Shown here piece after piece: positions 1 to 10,769 of a DNA stretch of 64,000 bases. Numbering within the stretch: the stretch's first letter is position 1; every line of letters starts with the position of its first letter. The notes under the pieces are model-generated. The model was not told the origin of the DNA. It was given only the letters and a program-made list of their open reading frames with translations, and searched no databases. The translations under genes and the position numbers were made by a program. The stretch covers positions 17,229,501 through 17,293,500 of the forward strand of contig JAYKKT010000073.1 of NCBI GenBank assembly GCA_036023115.1. The letters run 5' to 3'. The stretch comes from Brasenia schreberi. Taxonomy: Eukaryota > Streptophyta > Magnoliopsida > Nymphaeales > Cabombaceae.

Positions 1-1
1 A

Positions 2-2590
2 GTTGAAGTATGGGGACAAAAATTCTCGAACCCAATTGGTCTTGCTGCAGGCTATGATAAAAATGCTGAGGCTGTTGAAAATTTGTTAGGGCTTGGTTTC
101 AGTTTTGTTGAAGTTGGCTCTGTAACTCCAATACCGCAAGAGGGTAATCCAAAGCCTTGTCTATTCAGAATACCACAGGAGAGGTATGCATTTTTTTTCT
201 TTCTTGTAAGTAAAATTGATCTTCTTTGCTTTACAATGCTTTGATTCTTATAACTTTTTATTTCTATAATATTTTCAAACTTTATTGACTATGGTATCTG
301 TTTATGCCTTTGAAAACACTCAGTATGTGTAGTTGACTAATAACATCTTCTTAGGTAGTTTAAGTGAAGCAACCTTGCACACATTTGGATAAAGAATAAT
401 TAAATAAACTTGAGCATCTCTGTGTTTCAGGCTTTCTTAAAACAGGGTAGTTGTGATGGTTCCAAGCGTCTTATTGACATGGTATCCTATTAAAAGGGTC
501 CTATCTGATTTTCTCACTGCGAATTGTATAGCTTTCTATAGTTCCTCCCTGTATCTGCTTGCTGGTGCTTCTCTTATGCTCTTTTAGTGTCTTCCTTTTT
601 ATTTTCTGTTTAGAATGCATGCATCTATTTATGGAAGGAATGCTATTGGAAATGGGATCTAACCTACTGCCTACTACCTGACATTGCATTACGGGGATAG
701 AATGCAAAAGTCTTTAACTCTACGTAATTTCTTATTTTTATATCTCTGAAAGCTTTATAAAATGAAAAATTCTTCTTCAGCATGTTCATCCAGTCAGCTT
801 TGGGGCACTGCAAAATCTTTCTGCTGATATTCATCTGCTACCTTTCCTTTGTGTTCTTGGGTCTTTTCTGTCTCACCTTAAATGATGGTTGGGTTTTATT
901 TTTAAAGGTAATGGAGGATAATCTGCCCGTTACTCTAATGAATTATTGTAATTAAATTTCTTTGTCACAGTGCTATCATTAGCCAAGATTGTTCTAATAG
1001 TGAGGGGCTTGTGGCTGTTGTGGAACGTTTGGCTGGACAATATGGCAAGATCAAGTTTAAACGGAAAACTGATGAGATGGAGAATGGAGGAAAAACAAAA
1101 CTTGGCATTGTTGGTGTCAACATTGGCAAGAATAAGTCGAGTGAGGATGCATCTGCAGATTATCTGCAAGGATTTCATACATTATGTCATGTTGCTGATT
1201 ATTTGGTACTTCTAGCTACTTGATAAGCTGCATAGTATAAGCTGTAGTCTAACACCAATCATTTCATTGTGTTCACTAATCAACTTAGGTTCTTTTTGTT
1301 CTTACGATGTGCTGGAATTCTATCCTAAAGTTTGTGTTGAACGTGATCTGCTATTTGGAAAAAGAAAATGCTCAAGTGCATGTTGGGTGGCTTAAAAGGA
1401 TTCACAGAGTTTAGTTCTTCTGCCCCTTGTAAGCATTTGGAAAGGAAATGCTAATTAGCACTAAGATGGCCATGAAACTGGGTGATTGATGGGTTTCCAG
1501 GTGCTTGCCTTGGATTGGCTAGCAACTTGTGGCTGATTGTGGTACAGCGTGGAGAGTTAAATGCACTATGTTTAGCTATAAGTTGAAATTATTCTCAATT
1601 TTAGTACCATATACCTTGTCTAGTTTCTAACCATTTCAACCGGTTGAGGCTGTTGAAATGTCAAGCTTTCTCCCTAGACTATCTCATTCTTGTGGGCTGA
1701 GAGTTGGCCATGCCGTTACCATGTGACCTGTTGTCCACCATTAATCAACTTTGAACTTGTTTGAGTAGTGGCTCCCTTTTCACCTGATCCAGCGGCAGGG
1801 ATGAGAAATTATTCATTACAACCGTGTAAAAAAGCAACATGCTGAAGGTATTTGTGATTGATGCACACAATAAAAATTCAGGCATTTTCCTGTGTTTATG
1901 CATTTTCATCTGTCTGAAGAGCAGAAACGTCGAATATATCTAACAGTAAAGGTCTAAGATGTTTAATGGGTATAGAATATGTTTTACATTCTTGATCTTT
2001 ATTCATGTCCTATGGCTTTTGAAAGGAAGGGAACAATGTGACTCCCCTGTCCTCTAGAGCTGAACAATTTAAGAAACATAAACTGGCTTCTATATGTTTT
2101 AATCTCTTCTGCGCTCAAGTTAACATGGTACTATGAATCTAACATAATATACTTTTTTAACTGCATGCTTTGTTTGCTGCAGGTTATAAACATCTCTTCT
2201 CCAAATACTCCAGGACTACGTAAGCTTCAGGGAAGGAAGCAACTTAAGGATCTCATAAAAAAGGTTGTCAACTGCAGCTTTATGAATGAAACTATTGAAT
2301 TCAGTTCTTAATAATTTGCGTGAACAAGGACCTGGAACTGATTTCGGGCTTTTACTTTTCAAAGGTCCAATCTGCTCGTGACGAGATGTTGTGGGGTGAG
2401 AAAGGTCCTCCTCCTTTGCTTGTCAAAGTCACACCTGATTTATCAAGACAAGACCTTGAAGATATTGCTGCAGTATGTTAGTTTTCATGCTACAAACCCT
2501 TGATGATATAACGCTTAAGTCTTGCTTAGTTCTGAGCTGCGTTGATGGTATCTATTTGTCCCAGGTTGCTCTGAATCTGCGGTTGGATGG

Positions 2591-2633
<43 letters not shown>

Positions 2634-3713
2634 CCCACATGCGCACACACAAAGGCTTGGGATTTTCTTGTTTAATTTTTCCTTGACAAATACAAGAAAT
2701 TTGATAGCTTTCTTGCCATTTTTTTCATATATACCCCTATCCTGCAGATCATTTCAAACACAACCGTTTCAAGACCAGAACGTGTAAATAAATATTCTGT
2801 GGCTAAAGAGTCTGGTGGATTGAGTGGAAAGCCTTTGTACAGTTTGTCTACGAATATCCTCAAGGAGATGTACATCCTAACGCAAGTTAGTTTCTATGAA
2901 TTTTACCCTGCTGCAGTTGAATGAATTATGAAGTTTGGTAATCTTTCTGTATCTACTTGATGTTTTGATGTTCCTCAGGTGTCCCATTGTTACCAACACG
3001 GTTAATCTGGACCGGTTATATCAGAAGTTTTTTTCGTTTTCTAGATTTTATGGTTTAAGGCCCATGATATTATTGTTATTATTTTTTCTACTATTAATTA
3101 TTATGACCAAGTTACCACTATTATTTATGATTATTGTTACTGCTGCTACTAGTTAGAAAAATGCTTGTACTTTGGTCAACCATTTGGTTGACCTTTCTCT
3201 TTTTGTTTTTCTTTTGCCAGGGAAGGGTTACTCTTATTGGATGTGGAGGCGTTAGCAGGTATTAGTAATAAACAATGCTAGATTCTTCTGGAACTTTCAC
3301 GGATAATTAACTGTTTCATGTTAGACTTTTCTCGGAAACTTCAGCAACTTATTGTTTTTGATTTAGCGGTGAGGATGCATATAAAAAGATAAGAGCAGGA
3401 TCAACCCTAGTTCAAGTCTATACAGCCTTTGCATATGAAGGACCAGCTTTGGTCCCACGAATAAAGGTACCACTGTAATTTAGCTTGATGATAATGATTT
3501 AGTTTGAGATATTTGAAGGTTTTGTTCTAGATTGCAATCGTCTTGAACTGGCTCATTAGTAGCTCAGGGCTAGGATTGAGAAGAAATAGAAACATTACTT
3601 GGTTTCATGATGTCATCAACTTTGTTCTACTTTTGCAGGCTGAATTGGTGAGATGTTTAGAGAGGGACGGGTTCAAATCTGTCAGTGAAGCTGTTGGCGT
3701 GGACTGTAGATAG
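2..3713 (+). CDS. PYRD: Dihydroorotate dehydrogenase (class 2, mitochondrial), 5'-truncated by window edge
   Basis: This enzyme oxidises dihydroorotate to orotate in pyrimidine synthesis. It uses FMN and passes electrons to ubiquinone at the mitochondrial inner membrane. Exons read as 2-183, 971-1205, 2183-2263, 2365-2472, 2565 to 2594 or 2669, 2748-2885, 3221-3258, 3367-3466 and 3639-3713 (stop TAG). Phases agree throughout and all introns are GT/AG except the one after the exon at 2565. Recognisable blocks in order are [36 protein letters not shown] (FMN/substrate region), [42 protein letters not shown] and a VQVYTAF end typical of PyrD. The N-terminus (targeting peptide, membrane helix) lies before the window. 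The exon at 2565 has no GT at its expected end because a CT microsatellite begins there (see findings). Family identity is certain; the intactness of that exon is not. Confidence 0.93.
2595..2628 (+). repeat. (CT)17 microsatellite at an exon/intron border of the DHODH gene
   Basis: Seventeen CT units begin directly after the codon for Leu at 2592-2594, where the family's alignment (DG-L-IISNTT) puts the end of the exon. No GT dinucleotide follows until 2670-2671. The tract is therefore either translated as a Leu-Ser repeat or has replaced the donor site. Confidence 0.95.
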
Positions 3714-4690
3714 ATGTCATCTCAGTTGTTGCAGGAAATCAATTTTTGTAATCCTTAAGCTTTTGGTGAAGAGTAATGGGAATTGTTACAGTTCCAGTTG
3801 AAGATTTTTGCTTATCCCCAATTTTCCATCTGATAATATTTATAGCTGCGTTCCCTGTTCTCCAGGAATTTTAAATACAGAAATCCTTTAGTATTCATGG
3901 TGTAAGATAATCCGAAACCGGTATTTGGAACCGAGTCATCCTTTTCTTTTGGTTTGTTCCTCTGTTGATTATGAGGAATTTTGTATATTATATTGTATTC
4001 CTTCCTCTAGTAAATCATAAGTTCATGAACAATGAACAGATTTGATGACCTTTGGAAAATAGTAACTGGTAAATCTTTTTCCTACTTTCGGCACTGAAGC
4101 ATGTGTCCCATGTCTGCAAGTTGTTCTATTTCTTAAGCGTCTAATATGCACTCATTGTATCAAATTACCTCCTCAGTGCATCATTATAGGCTTCATCACT
4201 GAAGGGTTTCAATTCGGTTCAAGACCTGCAGTAACCAAATGTTTAGACGTCTAAATCTGAGTAGTGTTGTAGCTATTGCAGATATGCATTATTTCGATTA
4301 CATTGATTGTACTTGTTTGATTGGAAAGAGGAAGACAAAATGCATCGATTGGGACTTGTTTGATTGAAAAATGAACGCTACTCTGGCCGTGAGAAGAGAG
4401 GTGGGCATACTGATCTTTCACATTTCCTACCCCACTTAGTGAGGTGTTTTAGCCAGTACAAGCTGTGATTGTGACACCCATCCCACTCGATGTGAAGTAA
4501 CCAGTCAGAGGCACTGAAGAGGGGATATAAGTGCAGGTGCTCTCCGGTCTAACAGCCTCTGGCCTTCCGTGGGAACCTTTGCAGCCTTGATGTTCATTAG
4601 ATGAAGGTCCTTCAATCCATCTAGTGGAAGAAAACGTATTTTTGGCTGAAACTGTCAGGTGCGCTTAGTGTGCATCCGCACTTGCAGCAA
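3714..4690. other. 3' flank of the DHODH gene, no further gene seen
   Basis: The stretch is AT-rich and non-coding. The first few hundred bases are presumably 3' UTR. I see no repeat, RNA gene or conserved reading frame. Confidence 0.5.
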
Positions 4691-6140
4691 ATATGGTTTG
4701 GCAAGATTTAACTCATTATTTGTGTGATCTTCATGGGCAAAAGATAGAACACATCATACATAAGTTTTGTTTTCCATGCAGACTAGTTGAATTAAGAATA
4801 AAAGTTGGTGCAATACCAATTAAAGACAAAAATAGAAACATAATTAAGGTCACCCAGATATTTAAAGAGGTGGTCAAATATAGCTTTCTTGAAATGCACT
4901 TCAAAAGGCTCGGAGAACAACTCAGTATTAGAAGGAAGACTTGGTCTTCCTTTGCTATAGTTAGATGTTGATAAAGTATAATGGTGACCAAACATACGGA
5001 AACCAGAGACACCCACTTAACGTAGAATAAATAAGCAGGCCTGACAACGAAGGGACGACAACCGTTCGTTGTTTTGCCCGTTTTCCAGATAAAGGTAACC
5101 ACTAGATGATGAACCTCTGGTACCAAGATGTTGACGAATGACTGGCCATCCTTTTCTAAGCCAAGTCAAATGGAGTTGAGAAAGAGGTTTCCCTAAATAT
5201 CCTATGCAAAGTGGCCCTTCATTTGTCTGAGTATGCTTTTCCGTGAAGACTAAGAAAAATGCCCCATCATTTACCTTAAACACCTTAATATAATTAATGG
5301 TGTCCTTATGGTAAAACTTCCAAAATGCCATTTAACGAGCCTTGATTGACGGCCAAACCAAGCTTAACATTCCATGTTCATGCTAAACTCGTATTAACCA
5401 ACTGAACATTAATGGGACAGAGATGAGCCAAACTGAGCTGAACTACAAGATCTGTTCGTTTACCAGCCCTTGGGTCAACGCTTGGTTTTGGGTTTAGTTT
5501 TAGTTATCAGATAGCCCTTAGACCAAACGAATTTCTTTTAACCCACAATAAGAAGCGTTATGATTTATGAGTCCAAGTATGTCCTTTTCAAACAGGTTTT
5601 GCAGGTTTATTTTATGTCTCCAAGGGAACGGCACGAAGTCCTACAGGATTCATCATTTGGATAAACCTGTTTGGAAAGGAGTCTCTGCTGACAACCGTTC
5701 TATATGTAGGATACCAGTTTTGATAATAATTTTTGGTAGAATGGAGAGGCTGAAGCCAGAGGCACACAGAGCTGGAACTAATCACCATGAGAGAACTATG
5801 GCTCTTTTTGCAGTTTTAATAGTTTTAACAGGAGATATATACACAAATCAACTTCTAACAAGCATTTGTATTCATGCAAGCCATGCAGAAAAACGGTACA
5901 AATAAAAGAAGACCAGGTCCGAACCCTTTGTTGTAAGGCCCTAACTCCATAGTCTGGGAGCGGGTGGAAGTCCGCCAGAGCAATAAAGCTTCACCAGGCC
6001 TTCTATCAACAATTTCTTTGATGCTTATTTTCCATTTACCATGAACGTAACCGATGCATGTAGTTCTGTCCCTCGACTTCTTATTTGTTTTGGAAATACC
6101 TTGTAAGTTCCATATGAAATTTTTTTGGTGGTAAGCCAAT
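4690..6140 (-). other. Unrecognised stretch with two short minus-strand frames
   Basis: Minus-strand frames at 5017-5331 (104 codons) and 5855-6139 (94 codons), plus 4792-5016 following the first after one stop, look slightly protein-like. They carry no motif that I can assign to a family. They have no convincing splice partners and may be remains of a transposable element or chance frames. I assign no function. Confidence 0.25.
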
Positions 6141-6233
6141 TACTGACCATAAAAGATTTTAGAAATTAGATTTGCATTCCGCAACCAGATTGAAGCCTTG
6201 TTCTAAACTCAACGAGGTCCGCTACATGGATTC

Positions 6234-6474
6234 TTGTTCTCTATTTCTCTCTAGCCTGTGCTATTGGTATTAAGCTTTAAAGAAAGCAAGAATAATATTT
6301 TACCATTTCCTTCTTATGCCTTCTATGCTTCTTTGTAAAGTGTTCCTCTTTCTTTTGTTCTCTATTTCTCTCTAGCCGCTATTGGTATTAAGCTTTAAAG
6401 AAAGCAAGAATAATATCTTATCATTTCCTTCTTATGACTTCATCTGCTTCTTTGTAAAGTGTTTCTCGTTCTTG
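6234..6474. repeat. Tandem duplication, two copies of about 121 bp
   Basis: Copy 1 (6234-6354) and copy 2 (6355-6474) share the same order of words, including TCTATTTCTCTCTAGCC, TATTGGTATTAAGC and GCTTCTTTGTAAAGTGTT. They differ by small indels and a few substitutions. There is no coding content. Confidence 0.85.
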
Positions 6475-7048
6475 ACGCCAAAAGTTGCTGACAGAAAAGG
6501 GACCATTTTCCTATAAATTAGCAAGATATGGTGCTTCCTATATGCTGTAGATAAAGCAAAAGTGGGAGAAAGACGAATCCTAATTCTATGACTTAGGAAG
6601 AAGATCAAGCTTCCGAAATTCAGATGATGAACCAATAACCAACAGTTTCTATGCCGAACACGTGAGAAGCAGGACATTCATGAAACTCTAACGTTCCCTT
6701 ATCATTCCGGGGATTAGATAGCACCCTCAGATATCGATTACTCAATCCAATTATGACAAACTAAATTAAGCTATGCTGGGATCCAACTAAATTTCGATGC
6801 CTTCTCATGCATCGGTGGATATATTATGTTTAGGATGCAGCTTGCGACCGCAAACTATGCACATCAAGTTAGCATTTTCCTATGTTGTGCCATCAATATG
6901 CAGTGTTAGTTAAAGTTGATTTTACAAATTTACGACAATAAAGAAAATCTTTTCTTTTATCTGTCTGGACTTTTCCGAAGTAAAAATAAAGAAAAGATCG
7001 CTGTTTTGAATGACACTATATGGATTTTCACAGGTGAGACGTCCCACT

Positions 7049-8165
7049 AATACAACAACAACAAAGCCATTTCTCGGATCGGCTACACATATTATTTGTT
7101 TACACATAGCCCTATCATGTGTCATGCCAGGTTAACTCAATATAAACTAGATCATTTTTTATTTTTCTTTCCAGCACTTTTGTGCTCCTTCTCTTCCTCT
7201 TTTAACATTTTCACAATTTAGTTTTTAATATATTCTTATAAGAGCATTCTTTGGTCATCTTTCTACGTTTCCAAATCATCTTAAATTATTTTCTTCATTT
7301 TATCCTCTATTGTGTCAGCTTACTGCTAACATGACACATGATAGGGCTATGTGGAAACAAAAAATCCATGTACCCGACCCCTTTTTGTATGGGAAAAGGC
7401 TTAGTTGTTGTTGTTGTTTATCCTTTATTGGTGCTACTCCCAATTGGTTTCTAATAACCTCATTATGTATACGATCTCTCTTTGTGACCACTTGTCCATC
7501 TCAACATCTTCATTTTTGCTATGGATCTTATCCTCTATTGGTGCTACTCCCAATTGGTTTTTAATAACCTCATTATATATATATATATATATATAGTCTT
7601 TCTTTGTGTAACCACTCATACATCTCAACATCTTCATTTTTGCTGTGGACATCTTTTGCACATGTTTATGATTAATTGCCACTCATAACTATAAAACATA
7701 GCACGTCTAATTGTTGCTCTATAATATTTACCTTTCAACTTTAATGGTATCTTCTTATCACATATAATACTTGATCCTCTCTCCATTTTAACCAACCGAT
7801 ATTAATTATATGCATAACATCTCCATCAATTTTTTCATCACTTTAAAAAATTGACCTTAAGTATTTAAAACTTTCTTTGTGAGGAATGTAATGTGTGCCG
7901 ATTTTAATTTCTATGTTATGTGAAGTACCCAAATAATCAAACTTATATTCCATATATTCTGGCTTTGTTCTACTAAGTCATAAGCTTATACTTTCTAATG
8001 TTTCTTTATATAGTTCTAATTTTTTATTAACTTTTTCTTAGACTCATCCACTAAATTAATGTCTTCTATAAATAACATACACCAAGGTACTTTATCTTCA
8101 ATATGTTTTGTTAAATCTCAATCACAAGTATAAATAAATATGAACTTAAAGTTGATGGTGATGTA
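7049..8165 (-). mobile_element. 5'-truncated RTE-clade LINE fragment (antisense)
   Basis: Read on the minus strand, this is the 3' third of the same RTE family as the longer copies at 32,553 and 42,047. It begins in the reverse transcriptase near the '[11 protein letters not shown]' block around 8,150 and ends in the family's 3' end with GTT/TTG repeats at 7049-7060. It is riddled with stops. A plus-strand RTE tail is nested inside at 7313-7416. The stretch from about 7,424 to 7,645 carries a partial internal duplication of roughly 100 bp with an AT microsatellite. Confidence 0.85.
7313..7416 (+). mobile_element. 104-bp RTE 3' tail nested in the antisense RTE fragment
   Basis: The insert starts in the family's terminal region (AACATGACACATGATAGGG) and ends in (TTG)n. 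It is flanked by a 14-bp target-site duplication at 7299-7312 and 7417-7430 with one mismatch. The duplicated word belongs to the host RTE fragment, so the order of insertion is clear. Confidence 0.85.
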
Positions 8166-8458
8166 ATTTTCATTAGTCAACACACAAATTTTTATAGTGT
8201 CGTAGGTATAATTCTTGAACTTGTTGAGGAGAACATATAACGAATGTGATATGGGTTCCTCCGAGACCTTTTATAATTTTACAACACTAAAAAAGAAAGA
8301 AAGAATGCTTTTTAAAATTCTTTGAGATAATTGTGGACAAGAGGTTTTCCTCCTAAACCTTTTTTCTTTTGGTAGTGGGTTCGTCCAGAAACTATTTATT
8401 GTAGAAGGAAGCGTATGGTTGACGAACCCGTACACTGGTGGAAACTCTACCGCATTCC
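8166..8458. other. Flank of the C2-domain gene, nothing recognised
   Basis: This is the likely 3' flank of the minus-strand C2-domain gene. The reading frame of that gene stops at 8459-8461. No repeat or RNA gene is seen. Confidence 0.4.
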
Positions 8459-8946
8459 TCAAAGGGCGGTGCACATGGAACCTCCGGCAACGAAAACGGC
8501 ATCTGAAAAAGGGCGTGGAATGTTTTCCGGCAGCCATGTCATCACCTTCACCGACAGATTGATGATCCCGTTCCGTCTCCCCTTCTTATCAATCAAATGG
8601 TAGCTCAGAAAATGGAGATGCTCAGATGGGACGCTGTAGACTCTGAAGAAATCCTTACCGGAATTGTTGAATGACCAACTGTCTTCTCCCCGACGGCGAA
8701 AATGCATCGGACGTCGACGTTCACCAAACTGGTCCCTGCTGGAAACGGCAAGTTGAACTTCTCGTTCCAAGTCGGATACGCACCCCCGTGTCGATCGGTA
8801 GTGGTCATGTCTTTTTGATCGCCGGAATCAGTCCGGGCGACGACGAACACGTTCTTTCCTATGGCGCCCATCGGAAAAAGTAGACCTTCGGCCGAGATGA
8901 CGTTCACTTCGATATTTCTGGCTTGCTCCATCTGGTGCAATTGCAT
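8459..8946 (-). pseudogene. C2-domain protein like BON1-associated protein (BAP1/BAP2), one frameshift
   Basis: BAP proteins are small single-C2-domain plant proteins that bind phospholipid and copine BON1 and restrain cell death. From ATG 8946 the frame reads a C2 start (NIEVNVISAEGL), then YPTWNEKFNLPFPAG and an IPV strand. It continues in a second frame as FFRVYSVPSEHLHFLSYHL, then GIINLSVKV, stopping at 8459. The frame changes near 8653-8660, where one A seems missing from the codons for V-K-D (GTAAGGAT instead of GTAAAGGAT). A 16-nt intron between GTAAG and the next CAG would be too short. It is a single-exon gene of about 160 codons, without the long variable BAP C-terminal tail. It is either a young pseudogene or a sequencing error; the family call is firm. 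Confidence 0.75.
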
Positions 8947-9694
8947 TACTATGATCTTCCTAACGAGATTATTACGATCTCTTTATCTCCTTTATAGGAA
9001 AAGAGGTGCATGATTCACGGCGGCGACGGTTTACGTAGCTGCTGGTGAAGGAAACCCAGTGGATATTTCATTCTACGCGAAACAGAGTCAAACACGATAC
9101 GAGGAGAGATTCGGCAAGTTCGTACATCGGAGCCGGCGTTCATCAATCAGGGCGCCGTGTTCAAATGCGTTAATGGGATGAGGAGAGCAAGTAACGTGAA
9201 ACTGCTCATTTCAGACCAGGAAGGAAATAAATGCGTCTAACTTTAACGCGTTGAAGGTAGGCACTCACTTAAAATGTGACATCTTCGTCGGGAAGAGAGC
9301 AGCACAAGATCAGATAAGATTTTTTCTTTAATATAACGGATGGTGGTTGAATCCCACTTACCATAAAAAGGGTTTGTTTTAGTTAAGTCTTACTCGATTT
9401 ATTATTATAATATATATAGAGGAAGTCTTAGTCTTTAGCATAATCGAACATCAACCTTTCCACAATTTAACCTTTGAGATTGATATAGAGATTTGAATCA
9501 AATGTAATGTTATACTTTGTACTTACATTTATTGTACATAAGTGCATTAAATATAAAATTATTCAAATCTCTTCTATGAATTTGAAAGATTGAAATATAT
9601 AGGTGGTACAAGATTAAGCATCAAAATATATTATGTAACGTTAATACCATTTATATATTTCACCTCATGCTCACTCATTTCTTTTGGATGACAT
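8947..9694. other. Upstream flank of the C2 gene, no gene seen
   Basis: This includes the likely promoter and 5' UTR of the minus-strand C2 gene, GC-rich up to about 9,250 and then AT-rich. No conserved frame or repeat is seen until the short RTE tail at 9695. Confidence 0.4.
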
Positions 9695-9741
9695 ACAACA
9701 ACAAAAACTAAGCATTTTCCCATACTAAACGGGGTCGGCTA
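9695..9741 (-). mobile_element. 47-bp RTE 3' tail with perfect target-site duplication
   Basis: This is the last 47 bp of the RTE family: its GCCGACCCCGTTTAGTATGG-like end and TTG tail, read on the minus strand. It lies between two identical 16-bp copies of TTCTTTTGGATGACAT at 9679-9694 and 9742-9757. It is an extreme 5' truncation during target-primed reverse transcription. Confidence 0.9.
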
Positions 9742-9757
9742 TTCTTTTGGATGACAT

Positions 9758-10769
9758 GAGTATAATAAAAATATCTTTTATACTTTCTTTTTAAAGCTCT
9801 TTAAAAAATTTGAAACTACATTCATTATGCTCAAAAGTAATGAGGGAATATATTAAAGATCAACAACACATCCACTTTTTCCATATATATATATATATGT
9901 ATATATATATGTATATATATATCTATATATGTATATGTATATATGGTATAAAAAGGATACGAGAGTTACATGTCACTAGATATCGTGAGCGGGAGGACTA
10001 TGTGGAGCATTATTATTGTGTAGCATCTTATATTGCATTTAAGTAAGCAAGATCATGTTGGATTGTGTGCTTCCAACGTTTCTCGGGCTTTGTTCGCAAT
10101 CTAATTAATTGGACGAGTCACGAGATTCATATCACGTAAAAACCTTAGAATTGACCTTGAACGAGTCTAACGAGCTGCTCGAACATAGCTCGAGTCTGGA
10201 GGCCCAAGCTCGAGCTTGAACGAAGCACCTTTTAAATGAGCTCAAGTCGAGCTTAGCAAAAAAATATACTCGAGTTTGACTTTGCTCGATTACAACCCTA
10301 GTCTGCATTTATCGATTAAGAAGTCATTTAGGGCCCTGAGCATCTGCTGATCCCATGGGACTCATACGGCCCTGCTTCAGGTGGTATACTAAGAAACCCA
10401 TGCCATACCATTCACATTCAAATCAAACCTTGGTTGATATCTAGCGGGATGATCGACACCTTGAACACGAACAGTTCCAAAGTTAAGCCCATGTCACCTG
10501 GAGATTTCAATTGCTCCGGCAGTCGTGTCTCCTTCGTATTAGTTTCTACCTAGAAATGAATAAAAGTGATGTATGTATCTCTCATTCTAACCATCTTTGA
10601 CACGATCAAACACACAAAATGCTGCCATGGTCGCGGTGGTCATCAACAGTCCGATGATAGGAAAGTCACACTTAAATACTTTATTATAATACATAAGGAA
10701 GAAGAAAGCAAGTATTGCAGCATAGAAAAGTTGTTCATGTTTCCTCAGTCACAAGTATATGACCAAAAT
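9758..10769. other. Intergenic, AT microsatellite and CTCGAG-rich stretch
   Basis: An imperfect TATATATGTA repeat spans about 9884-9944. From about 10,150 to 10,290 the sequence is dense in CTCGAG/GAGCTC words, resembling a decayed transposon end. It also contains the 3' flank of the minus-strand hydrolase gene. No coding frame is recognised. Confidence 0.4.

Noticed and set aside
2595..2747. A U12-type (AT-AC) intron in place of the missing GT donor in DHODH
   Set aside because: No ATATCCTT-like or GTATCCTT-like donor is present after 2594, and the 3' end is an ordinary CTGCAG.
4731..5331. Minus-strand frames as a copia connector region or a host gene
   Set aside because: I could not align them with any block of copia, RTE or a known gene family; left as unrecognised.
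8645..8661. A 16-nt intron explaining the frame change in the C2 gene
   Set aside because: Far below the minimum plant intron length and without a branch point; one lost base explains it better.
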